Part shown: positions 11,807 to 22,500 of the stretch, one piece after another
Position numbering within the stretch: position 1 is the first letter of the stretch
Layout of the letters: each line of letters begins with the position of its first letter
Assembly (NCBI GenBank): GCA_004794785.1
Contig: SJOL01001744.1
Location: 10,249-74,248, forward strand
Source: Opisthorchis felineus
Lineage: Eukaryota > Platyhelminthes > Trematoda > Opisthorchiida > Opisthorchiidae
Length of the DNA: 64,000 bases
Direction: 5' to 3'
The notes under the pieces: model-generated
Seen by the model: the letters and a program-made list of their open reading frames with translations, nothing else
Databases searched by the model: none
What the model was told of the DNA's origin: nothing
Position numbers and translations under genes: made by a program

Positions 11807-13115
11807 ATGCCACATCGACCGTCGCGTGGTGTCACCAGCCAGGCCGCCTTACTTGCCTCATACAGCAGGGCGGGTAAGCGAAAACATGCTAGTGCTGACG
11901 CCTCCCTTCTTGCACTTTCGAGTTTTCCCTCTTCCACCTTACCCCACCGAAATTTGAATACTCTCTCCGCAGGTCCCAGCACTAGGACCTATCGCTTTGT
12001 TCGCCATGCGTCACGTTCAGCTGCAGCTTCTGTGTGTCCGAATTCAGTAAAAACCCTACTCACTTCGAAGTCTGCTTTCAAGCCCCGAAAGCCGGTTTAA
12101 TTAGCTGCTTTTAAGGTTCGCACACTGCAGCAAGCAGGACAACGAGTGGCTCTTGCTCGTACGCTGGATTCCTTCTGCATTGATGTGTGCTGTCTATCAG
12201 AAACAGTACTGTGATTGAACTGACAGGTCCCTCGCTCTCTTCTAGGTTCTAGCTGGGCACCTCTGGTGATGCAAAGGCCGCCGCAGCTGGAAATGCTGGG
12301 GTAGGTATTGTATTGAGCGACCGAACGGAAGCGTCTCTACTCGATTGAATACCCGTTGATAGTCGACTCCGCATGGTTCGTCTGGGAACGTCTCTGAGGG
12401 AATCTCGAGAAAATGAGGTCCGTCGCACCCGGTTTATTTGTCTGCTTACGCCCCAACGAACTGTACCTCTGAATCTGCCAAAGACAGTTTCTGTGACGCT
12501 TTAAATGCTCTTTTACAACGGGATGAAAGCTCAGACATCGCTGTGGTTGGTGGTGACATGAACGCCTAGGTAGGTAGACTAAGCGCTGCTGAGGCCGGAT
12601 TGGGTGTCCATCTTGGATTGGGCACGAGACGCACGGACAACGGAAATAGTCTACTTCAGATGTGTGCCGATCACAGACTGTTCCTTCGCAGTACTGATTT
12701 CCGGAATAGCGGGAGTCACTTGACCACGTGGTGCTCAACGACAAACCAGTCCCGAATCCAAATAGGCCATATCGCCGTCAGTCACTGGTGGCGAGCGTCG
12801 ATCACTGTCTGCCGCTCCTTCTGGAACACGAGCGTGGACTCCTACCATGCACCTGTACGCTGCTGCTTTTTGCTGCGCTTTTCAGGTCTACTCAAAACGC
12901 ACACACCTTGCCTAGCCATTGAGAAGCTAGTGGACATGGAAATCAAGTGGCCCTGTCAGAACCAGCTTATCGAACGCCTTCCGGACGGTACGATGTCATA
13001 TATAAACGGCCACTGAGAACAGATATCCAAAGCGCTACTCAAACCCGGAACCTCTATGTGCGGTACAGCCCAACCAACCTCATCCAAACATTGGATCTCT
13101 GATAAGACCTAGGCT

Positions 13116-13670
13116 TTGCTGGATGCCCATCAACAGATTCCTCCTGTCCGCAACCACAACTCCACACGACGCATCACCCGACGCCAGGTAAAACTGAGTG
13201 TCCGCGCAGACCGAGAAGCTTGGTGGACCCGAAAGGCCGAAGAAATGGAAGATGCAAAGGATGCTAGAAACGTCCGCAAGCTGTTCCACTTGATTCGTTC
13301 GACTGGTCCTCGGAAACCTCTTGTCAGCGAAACAATCAGGGACCAAAATGGCTCCCTGATATGCAGCAAAGCAGAACGTTTGGATCGCTGGGCACAGTAC
13401 TTCGAGCAGCAATTCATTTGGCCACCTGCTACCTCCAATCCAGAATCCTGGCCTTCAACAGAAAGGTGGACCGTGAATATGGAGCCGCCTTCAGCCTCGG
13501 AAGTGTCCGAGTGTATTTCTCTGCTCACGCGTCATCGTGCTGCTGATCCTGGTGACCTCCCACCTGCTCTTTTCAAGGATGGTGGTGGGTTTCTCAGTCA
13601 GTGCCTGTCTAGCCTATTTGTGTCTATTTGGGGAAAGAGACCGTTCCAGATAACTGGGTTGAGTCGATAA
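13116..13670 (+). pseudogene. LINE linker/start of reverse transcriptase (copy 2)
   Basis: 184 open codons between the endonuclease and the palm of copy 2. The protein shows the features usual between these domains in RTE-type elements: WWTRKAEEMEDA, then RKLFHLIRSTGPRKP, then a segment ending ADPGDLPPALFKDGG, which corresponds to the conserved AGPDGLPPALFK of the family. The next codons, in another frame, give the conserved NWVESIIVSIFKKG, so a frameshift ends the readable part. It is one piece of the mobile element at 11810-15190, not a host gene. Confidence 0.75.
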
Positions 13671-14141
13671 TAGTGTCCATTTTCAAAAAGGGCACTCGCA
13701 GTGAATGTAGTAACCACAGAGTGTTAGTTTGACTCTCGTTGTAACAAGTCTTCTGTCGTCACTGATTCTTCGCCGTCTTACAACGGCACGCGAAACCTTG
13801 ATTCGTGAGAATCAAGAGGGATTTAGACCGGGTTGATGCTGTATTGACCACATCTTCACACTGTCAGGTGTTAGAGCAACACCATATGTGCGGACGACCC
13901 ACAATCTCGGTGTTACTTGAATTCAAGGGTGCATTCGGTTCTGTCGATTGGTCATCGCCGTTAACCATACTTACTCAACAGGTTATGCCCCGGAAGTTTG
14001 TGAACATAATCCGGTCCTCATATTCACGTACGTCTAGGCGTGTGAGTGTATGGTGAGTTTTCCAAAAGCTTCCCTATATAAAGTGGCGTCCAACAAGGGT
14101 GTCCACTCTCTCAATTCCTGTTCAGCTACGTCATTGATGAA

Positions 14142-14732
14142 ATGGTAAGGCGAACGCTGGAAGGTCTTCAAAATCCCGGTGTTCAAATTGTTGCTGGCGA
14201 GAACCTTGTTGATCTGGAGTGCGCAGACGACATCGCCCTCATCTTTGAAGACCAGGGCAAAGCACAAGCCCTGCTGAATAGATTGCCCACCATCATACCA
14301 TCTTTTGGCATGCGCCTTGCACCTTAAAAGTGGGAAATCGTGTTTCGGAACGTACGGTCTCTGAACATACCCCTTACAATTCGAGGACAATCACTGGAGG
14401 TTGTGGAGAATTCTACATACCTCGGTAGTTGTATTAGCTCTGACGGAAATGTGTCTGGTGAAATCAGTGCCAGCATCTCAAAGACCGGAATCATGGTTGC
14501 TAATTTGCGTCACTTGTGGCGTCAAAGCGACATATCACTGGATCTCAAGAGTCCCGTGTACCAGGCTACAGTAAGGACTGTATTGTTGTATGGTTGCGAA
14601 ACATGGCCCCTACGGACAGACGATGTGAGGGTTGATGGATGGCGTCAACGAATTCGTAATGAGGTAATTAGAAAACGGGTATTTGGTTGTGCTGCAGGTA
14701 CTTCGATCGCGGAAAACATCCAGCACCGTTAA
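14142..14732 (+). pseudogene. LINE reverse transcriptase palm/thumb (copy 2)
   Basis: Two abutting open stretches (14142-14327 and 14340-14732) carry the second half of the reverse transcriptase of copy 2. LECADDIALIF replaces the expected LEYADDI, so the tyrosine of the active-site box is lost. [33 protein letters not shown] and [11 protein letters not shown] follow. Compared with copy 1, a deletion removes the segment after GCETWP that reads RRLQVFDNRCLRTI there. Confidence 0.75.
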
Positions 14733-15361
14733 CTACGGTGGCTTGGCCATATTCTAAGTATTCCGAAACACCGTCTACCGAGACGAGTGTCGTTCTCCGT
14801 GCCTCCTTCAGAATGACGGAAACCGCGAGGTGGACAATGTATGACTTGGTAGAAGGGTGTGAAAGATATTACGAAGAGTGGGTGTTGTTGGTGCAGTGCG
14901 CCTTCCAGTATGGGATACCCGTGACACCGCCTGTGCTTGGCTGCGGACATTGCAAGAAATGGCGGCTGATCGGTGTCTGGCGTTCATGTGGCCAGGTTCT
15001 TTCCAGATTATCTGATTGAACGCTTTGTGGTGTAGGCACCTCGGAATGCTTGCGATAGGCCAGCACAAGGTCCCACCCCTCACCCACTCTTTTCCTTTAT
15101 ATAGTTAGTTGGTTGTGAGGCAGTGAGGCATCAGTGTCAACACAGAGGTTGCTGTCTCATGTTGACGATGATGATGATGATAATGATGACCTCGGGCCGG
15201 GCAAGACATTTCTGCCAATGTATGCAGTAGTTGATCATTTAGATGAACAGCCGGTGTTAGCATCGAAAATAGTTGTCGATGCCATACCAAGGACTTCAAC
15301 GAGATGAAGGAATTACGTTTTATCCATTTTTAGGGTGAATGAATGTCCGTAGTATTCGAGT

Positions 15362-15542
15362 GAGGTTGAGATGGTTCAATGGTTAAAGCGCGAACTTACT
15401 GACCGGACGGTCCGTGGTCCGAGCCTCGATTGCTCCTGCCTAGGCTTGGGTAACCTGGCATCATCTCAGCCCTCGCGCTTCCTTCGGGTAGCGTGGCAGC
15501 TAGGCACCGGAAGGGTGTTACAGCTGAACGATTATTATTATT
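15362..15542 (+). repeat. SINE family 1, copy b
   Basis: Same family as the copy at 10412. The A-box reads GATGGTTCAATGGTTAAAGCG, the B-box region GGTCCGAGCC is partly decayed, and the body CTAGGCTTGGGTAACCTGG is followed by CAGCTAGGCACCGG and AGCTGAACGATT. It ends in an ATT microsatellite (ATTATTATTATT), which is probably the original tail. It lies about 170 bases after the end of LINE copy 2. Confidence 0.8.
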
Positions 15543-17297
15543 GGTGTTGGAGCCTGGGGAGTAATTTGTGCCACCTTTAGGGAGTGGCCTCGACTGAGTG
15601 GCGCGGATGGCTAGCTCAAGAAAAGACCTGGTATAGTGGTTTTCGACTGGAGGAGATGCTAATCTCTAGGGAGCTCTTTGAAGATTCAGAGAAGAGCGAG
15701 GCATCAACACGGGACACGCTTTTGTATATATTTTTCACCAGATTCTTATTCTCATCGGTTATTGATCGCTTGTGTGTGCTGCACGAGTGAAGGGTCAACA
15801 ATGCAAACGGTCAAGCTCTATTTGTGGACAACGGTAGTCTTATACATGCTCCCTCTGGACTCTTCCAAGGGTTGCATATATTGCGTATGTGGTACGTCCA
15901 CATGTCTATGACAGCTTAGGACATCCACTGGTGGACACGATCGGAGAGTTGTAACCCTTCCCTTTCTGTTGTCGCATCTTACACTGAAAACTAGATTGAT
16001 GAGTAAGGCAGACCTGACGACTGAATCTGATCTTGTCAGGTTGTCAGTTTGTTCATCCGACCGATGGTCTGTACATCAGTTATCCGATCCTCATCACTCT
16101 GATTCTGGTTGCACTTCCGGGTAAAGGGCCATTTTTATTAATTTCGGCATGCGAATGCTTACATTGTTTATTGTCTCATCGATTTACTCTATCGTAAGCC
16201 TCTATGCCTGTTGCTTTGCTTCTTATGACAGCTGTGGAGATGATTTCGAGTCTCAACTATTTCAACTGTCTCTCTAGAGGTGTGCATTTGCTAACCAAAA
16301 TGATGCTGTCAGATTACAGACGACACAGAAGATTCCCCATCGATGTTTTTGTCAACCTCAAAGTTTTGGGAATGGTAGCACACGCTAGCTACAACTGTCG
16401 TCGGCAGCCTACCGAATCATAAATTAGTTTGGGCATTTTCGTCATCGTCAACTATAAATCGTGGGTGTGTATTGGTCCTAATCGCCATTCCGTTTCCAAG
16501 GTGTGATGTCAAACTTCTCTTACGTGTCAATTCCGGTTTTAACTGGCGAAACCGCTAATTGTAGTCATTATTTTAAGTAGCAGAAGTAAGCAATGTGTGC
16601 TTTATTTGTACCAAAGTTCATCTTCAGGTCAAGTTTTTTCAAAGTTAGCAGGGGATTAAAGCCAAGAAGGCATATCGATTTTGAGGTTAAAATTCGCGTG
16701 CGCTGTACCCTCTCAAGTGTTTCCATGGCTCTTGGGACTTGGACTGATATCTCTTTCGAAATACGTAAAATTATTACACCCTCAGTCTGATTTAGTCCCC
16801 TTGATTGCATCTGCATTGCATAGATTAATTACTAGTTGGAGCGCGAGGTGTTTCACGGTAGTTTTCGGGTTCTACGCGATATTTTGGGTCGGCGAAACTT
16901 ATTCCGAAAGGGATCCACGTTTCAGAATAGGTTGCAGACCGCTGATCGATTTGCTTTAAATCATATTTCCTTTGCATTTGTTCGATCGATTCAGATAGTC
17001 ACGGCATAGGAAGCGACTTCAGTAAACTCAGTAATGGTGAAGTAAGTTGAAAAATTAGGGACATTATGCAAATCGCAATACACCAAGACATGTAACCGCA
17101 AATATAGAGTTTGAAAAACGCAGGCTCCTGGTCATACGCTCCATTTGTCATACAACGCAAGGATTGCCCTTAAGGAATTAGAACGGAGAGTTCTTGTAGA
17201 GGGCTTTTACTTATTACAATGCTCAGTGTGAGGGATAGTCCTAATCGTGTGGTATTCACTCTTAGAGAAGTGGGTAATTTTCCGTGTAATGTCAGAA
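15543..17297. other. No recognised gene or element
   Basis: Short open frames only; nothing matches a family I know and no paired splice signals stand out. Confidence 0.35.
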
Positions 17298-17491
17298 TCA
17301 ATGGCTTTACTGTCGTATACACAAGGTCAGATTAAACGCAAATTGATTTCTGGGTTTGTAATCAAGGCCATCCCTCCTTGGGTAGACCAACCCAAAACAG
17401 ATATACCTTGCGTCCTCAAAGATATTCTTTTTAGGAGGAAAAAGGAAGGAGATGGACTTTTGGCCACTTCTGTGTACCTCGATAGTAAACA
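17298..17491 (+). CDS. Candidate exon, protein not recognised
   Basis: A 194-base open stretch bordered by an AG (ATGTCAG) and a good donor (AAACAG/GTAACT). It would encode about 64 residues including KAIPPWVDQPKTD, LKDILFRRKKEGD and ATSVYLDSKQ. The composition is more protein-like than the surrounding random frames, but I do not recognise the family and could not prove a phase match with a following exon. It could be a 5' exon of the membrane-protein gene at 19.2-24.9 kb, or a chance frame. Confidence 0.3.
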
Positions 17492-19174
17492 GGTAACTGG
17501 TGCCGGTGCCCATTGTTGTGCCATCGTGTTTAGTCCGGCCGGTGGCTTGCAATAGCCCGCTGCATGTTTGCCTGCTGATCTTATTCCTTCGCATCTACAT
17601 AGGTGCCAACAGCTGGCATGTAACATCACATTCAGCTTTGCTCAAACTGTTTGCGGCTCACCTGCTGTGCTGCCGCTGGCGTCCATTGGTCTAACCACCG
17701 TTGACCGGTAGATCCGATTCGGCTGCCAGTCATTCATGCAATCAAAAATGGGAACCACTAAATTTTACAAACTGTGGAGCCGTTTTCTGATTCTCAGATC
17801 CAAACAAGGACTTATCTTAGGAGAGTTCTTCCAGGGTCCTCAGTGGGACTTGCCGTACCCGCAAATTAAGGAGTGAAGCACGTTTCACTAACGGTCAATT
17901 GCTGTTTCCGCTTTATACACCCTTGCGATGGAGGCCAGTCACATGGGCTTCCTAATTCTGTTTACCAAGACTCGCTAGTGTTCCGGCGCAATGACTATCT
18001 CCTAGGACATGAGAGAATTTTCCAGCTCGTGAATATATTGGATGAGTTGGCCTATTAATCCTCGAAGTATGTTGCGTTTCTCAAGTTACTTTCTTCTTTT
18101 TGTGGAAGGATTTACATGTGCGGGGTGGTAACCGGTGATGTAAATCAACTGTATGATGTCAGGGTAACAACCGGAAATCGTCGCAGAGAATGCAGTTGAA
18201 TAGTGGCGTGGCCAATTGTCGAGCGGTTATTTGATATTTCTGCTAGTTTCTGTCGCATCGTCCCCGCTCATGTCGAAGTAAACGAATTTCGGTGACATCG
18301 GGAATGCCGACGGTTAGGGAATCATGAAATGAATTGTCATGGTGGTTCATACCACAAGCAAGGATGGCTTCAGTCGAGGAGGAAGAAATAGTGGTCGACC
18401 AAGGAGGACGTCAGACAGTGACAATATCATTGTTCAGGCCATAAATTTAAAATGATTCACCTCGGGTGAATCATCTTCCAGCAATCTACCCTGAGTATTT
18501 CTGTTGTAGCTAACTTCATCGCATCTAGTTATTTACTTCTGCGTCTCGTATAATCACATGGATTTTCCAGTCCATATTGCGACTCCTTAGCTTTCCGTAC
18601 AGCATTAAGAACTGAGTTGAGGCATTTCAGATGCAATGGACTTCGACATGGCAGATACACGCTCGAGAGGTGGTAGTGTAATAACTCACGCGTTGCACCC
18701 AGGTGCAACGGTTGCGTGTTGATGATTCACATCGGAAGTTACTACGCTGTGTACAGTCGATACCAAAGTCATGGGCATTTCATCAGAAGACCAAACTTGG
18801 TTAAGGTAGTATAGTTTCGAAGTTTGTTTAGCTAACGCATTCATCTCGTTCTCATGGTGTGGAATTTTTTTCGCCTTGTTCCTAAATACTTGGTAGTCGC
18901 TCAGGAGCCACTCGAGGAATCGGATTGTGGGTAGCTTCATGCGCCTTTCCTTTTCTCTGCAGAGTAAGGGCATAGCTAACTCACATGGTCAGATACCCAG
19001 TGGTTTTTCAACCCCGTCCTAGCACCAATCATCTGGCTTCACTACTCACCTATCTTGATCAGATGGCCTTCTCCTAAGAGCCACATTTCTGGAACACAAT
19101 GTTTCCTATGGAAAGCCTCTGATAAATGTTTATAAGAAGAGAAGGAAAATTTCTTGTCCAAATAAAACTAAGAG
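17492..19174. other. No recognised gene or element
   Basis: If the gene at 19.2-24.9 kb has further 5' exons they should lie here. A short frame starting with ATG at about 17748 (about 42 codons) is open but unsupported. No repeat family from elsewhere in the window recurs here. Confidence 0.3.
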
Positions 19175-19478
19175 ATGGAAAAAGAGGACAGCTCGTCGTT
19201 TCAAGCTGGAAAGGTCTTGTGTACATGCCGATTGCCAACGAAAACCGCAGCATTCCCTTGCTCCATTAGTTATTCAGTGGTGTGCGAGCCAAAGAAAACC
19301 ATCGATTCAGTGCGAGCGTACACGTCAATCATCTGTTTTCGTTTAATTTTACTGTTTGGCAGTCTGATTCTTATACTAACTGTTGATCCATACTACTTTT
19401 ATTTGTGCCTTTTCACAGCTCTCCTGAACGCCACAGTCCTAAATGGGTCATTTTCGTTTAAGGTAGGAAACAAGTACG

Positions 19479-19532
<54 letters not shown>

Positions 19533-22500
19533 AACGTGGCTTTAACCCTTACGTCTCATTCTTGTAAACAGGACCCTAAAAGCTTCCAACAATTACTGGA
19601 ATAACAGGGAACGTCAATCAGCCTAGGACGAATGAGTTAGTCAGTAGAGCTCGTGTGCATTACAGCATGCTGAAATTCTTCACTCACTTCCGGGGAAGGG
19701 GACTCTGAGCTTCCTGGGATGTGTCGGTTTCGACAGGCATTTTTCGGAATGAACTGATTGCTTGGCGGGTGAACTTCTCGGATGTGGGAAACGCATGGAC
19801 GTATCTGGTGTAAGTGACTGTCTGGGCTACTAACGAACCCATGCGAGTATTTAATTGCGTGGAGGGCTTTTCCACCAATGTCTTACAGGCTTCCAGCCGA
19901 ATTATTGGCCAGACTACTGCTTCCTCAGTTGTGAAATTCTCAGCCCTCTTTTTCTATTCAGCGGGCTGCTGGGAAATGTTTTCTTTTCTAACGCGACTTC
20001 ATCGTCGTTATCATCCTCGTAAACTGGAGGATGCGTACTGATTTACAGCACTTCTAGCTTCCACAATTTCTTTTACTAGTGAAATTGAAAATATGGTTCC
20101 AAATCAGGTCATAATCTCCTAATGGTGATGCGCACTGACAGGAGAATCGGGGTTGGCTGTGCATTGAAAGCAGTAGCTGGGATATGCGAACACCAGTAAC
20201 TTCTCTTAATCCCCTCATTGTTTTTTGGCTCGGGGTCCCATCCAGAGAAGGGGCAGCTACCAGCGAGACTGAGCTCGCCAGTTATGACCTCCATGCTTCG
20301 CTAGCAAGTCCCTGTCAGACTTACCTTTCCTCCACCCGATACACGGTTCAGGGAAGGTGGCTGATATTGCGTTGTTTGTGTCAGTGATAAGGTCATTCAG
20401 ATAAACTGTCAGAAGAATGTTTCCCTTTCTTGCTTCCCACAGTTGGATGTAGGAACTCAACCGGTTCTCTTTTCCGTGAACGCACCAACAGAATTGCAGC
20501 ACCAAGTATCATCTCTAAGTACATACTACCAAACAAATGCACCTATAGAGGCGGACCACTTTGATAGGTTGGACCTGGACTCCACGGATGTCAGCGATTC
20601 GCCATCAGAAATTGAAAATGCTTTTCTGCATCATATTACTGTTCAACAGCAGGAGAATTCACCACATTCTATCCATGAGCGTGCAGTGTGGCATAACTTC
20701 ATTCGGTATTACTATGCTGAAGTGTGTTCCGCTGAGTACCACATATACCTCTCTTCTTGGTTACATGAAAGCTTTGGACCAACAGTTGCACAACAACTAT
20801 TCCGCCTTCCGAAGCCGCTACAGAAAACAGAACTTGGTGTTTGGAATCCATTCTATAGAGATAGAGATGAAGTTCTTGCGGCATTAAGACGTTTTCCAAG
20901 AGATCACACAGAAGACGGTGGGGATACCTCTAGTGTGATGCCACCAGAGACAACGAATGGTGAGGAAAGTGTGAATTCACATGAGGGACGCGACGATCAG
21001 CTACACACCCAAAATAACACCGGAAACGGGCTCAGCGTTTGTGGTGTGGATGGTGGACTAGAAAACAGCCTGACCCACATGGTAGTAACTCCGCCAGCAG
21101 TCAGTTCAGGAGTTGATATGAATGAATTACAAGCGTTTTCTGATGTCACCCTGTCAAAGTCAGCCGAACATCCGGAGACGGTGTTGATGGTGGAACCGGA
21201 AAAAGATGACGCTCCTGCTGATAGCCTGTCGAGAATTCGGGCCTCTGAATTTGACGAGTTTGTTGTGACATCTTCCGAGTCCAAGGCTACACCTGTTAGT
21301 GACTCTGGTGATTCACAACCGGAGGAGACAATCTCCCAAAGTATGGGTGGAGACACGAATGGTACATGTGATGATTTTGTTGCGGTTTTTGACGTGGGCC
21401 ACTATGAAGGCGCAATATTGCTCAAACGCCGTGGGGCTCTCAGGCTGTTATTTTCGCTGCTGAGGCCTTTTTGGTGGGTCTTCTACCAAACACGCTGGCC
21501 GCCTTTTCTGGCCCCGGGCTATGTATGCATTGTGGGCGACGAGTTAATCAAGTGTTTTGGAAACTATTTCTACCCAGCATCTGCATTTCAACTGATGTTT
21601 GAGTTGTACAATCACAGAATGCGTGCAAGAGAACGTACTTCACTCATCCTCGTTGATCCTCTAGTGAGTTGGATGTCACGTTCCTTTTTACTATTTGGCC
21701 TTTTTAATCATATGCTTGAGGTATTTACTGTATCCTTACTATCAAGCGGGTTTTCCTCCAAATCTCTTCATGAAGATATTGAAGTGAGTTAACGTGCTTC
21801 CTCAGCTCTTTGCAATTGTGTATTTTTTGGTGCGAATCAGCTTAAGATAGAGTAGTGCTGTTTGCATCTTTTAGGCAGTTCTGAATGCCTCTGTACTCAC
21901 TTATTTTGTGTTCTGGAAGGTGAATTGTTTCACGATGAGGTCTGGCGCTGACAGTTTCCCAAGATGTAGTCGTCCCCCTCCCGAAGATAGTCCACCGCAA
22001 GAAATGGGGCTATTGCGACTGTTTCGAGGGAAACCTATTTTGGGGATTGGGGTGATGTCTGATCAAATAACAGTACACCAGTTCTTGAGAAATTTCACTG
22101 AACCTTCGAAGCTTAAGACAATGTTTTTCTCGACTAACTATTCAGTACGCCTCATGGGAGTTGCCTTCTAATGTAAATATACTGCAACACGTACGGAATT
22201 TTCGTAATCTTCCGAGTAATTCCTGTCCATTACCCTAAAGCAGAGCTGAGTTATTCAGGAAGATGGATGTCGTTCCATTCGTTTGAAGTAATTAGCTTTT
22301 ATCAATGTGATTTCTTATTTCTTTCTTGTCTATATCCTGTTTTCCGAATCATCCTCATACTATTCTTCCTCCATCGAACAACTCTTAGTGCAAGCGATGA
22401 TGCAGTCCGAAGTTGTTATTACACAGTGAAGATGGCCCGCACAATCTAAGTACTCCTCATGAAGGGTTAGGTTAGTCAGCTTAGGTTAGGCAGTTTTAAG

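Larger units (their letters stand above)
11810..15190 (+). mobile_element. RTE-type LINE, longer decayed copy 2
   Basis: A nearly full-length but decayed non-LTR retrotransposon, about 3.4 kb. An endonuclease domain is readable in pieces: KVRTLQQAGQ and CIDVCCLSET near 12110-12210, then a GGDMNA box near 12550, then NGNSLLQMCADHRLF and the HLTTWCS segment at 12640-12730. A linker and the start of the reverse transcriptase are open at 13116-13670. The reverse transcriptase continues at 13805-14732. The catalytic YADD reads CADD, and [10 protein letters not shown] is kept. About 60 bases are missing after that motif relative to copy 1. The 3' untranslated region shares GTAGGCACCTCGGAATG with copy 1 and ends in a GATGATGATGATG tail near 15164-15190. 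Many stops and frameshifts show it is dead. Confidence 0.85.

Noticed and set aside
20997..21356. Minus-strand open frame of 119 codons
   Set aside because: Fully inside the large exon at 20443-21783, whose phase fits its neighbouring exons; a shadow frame.
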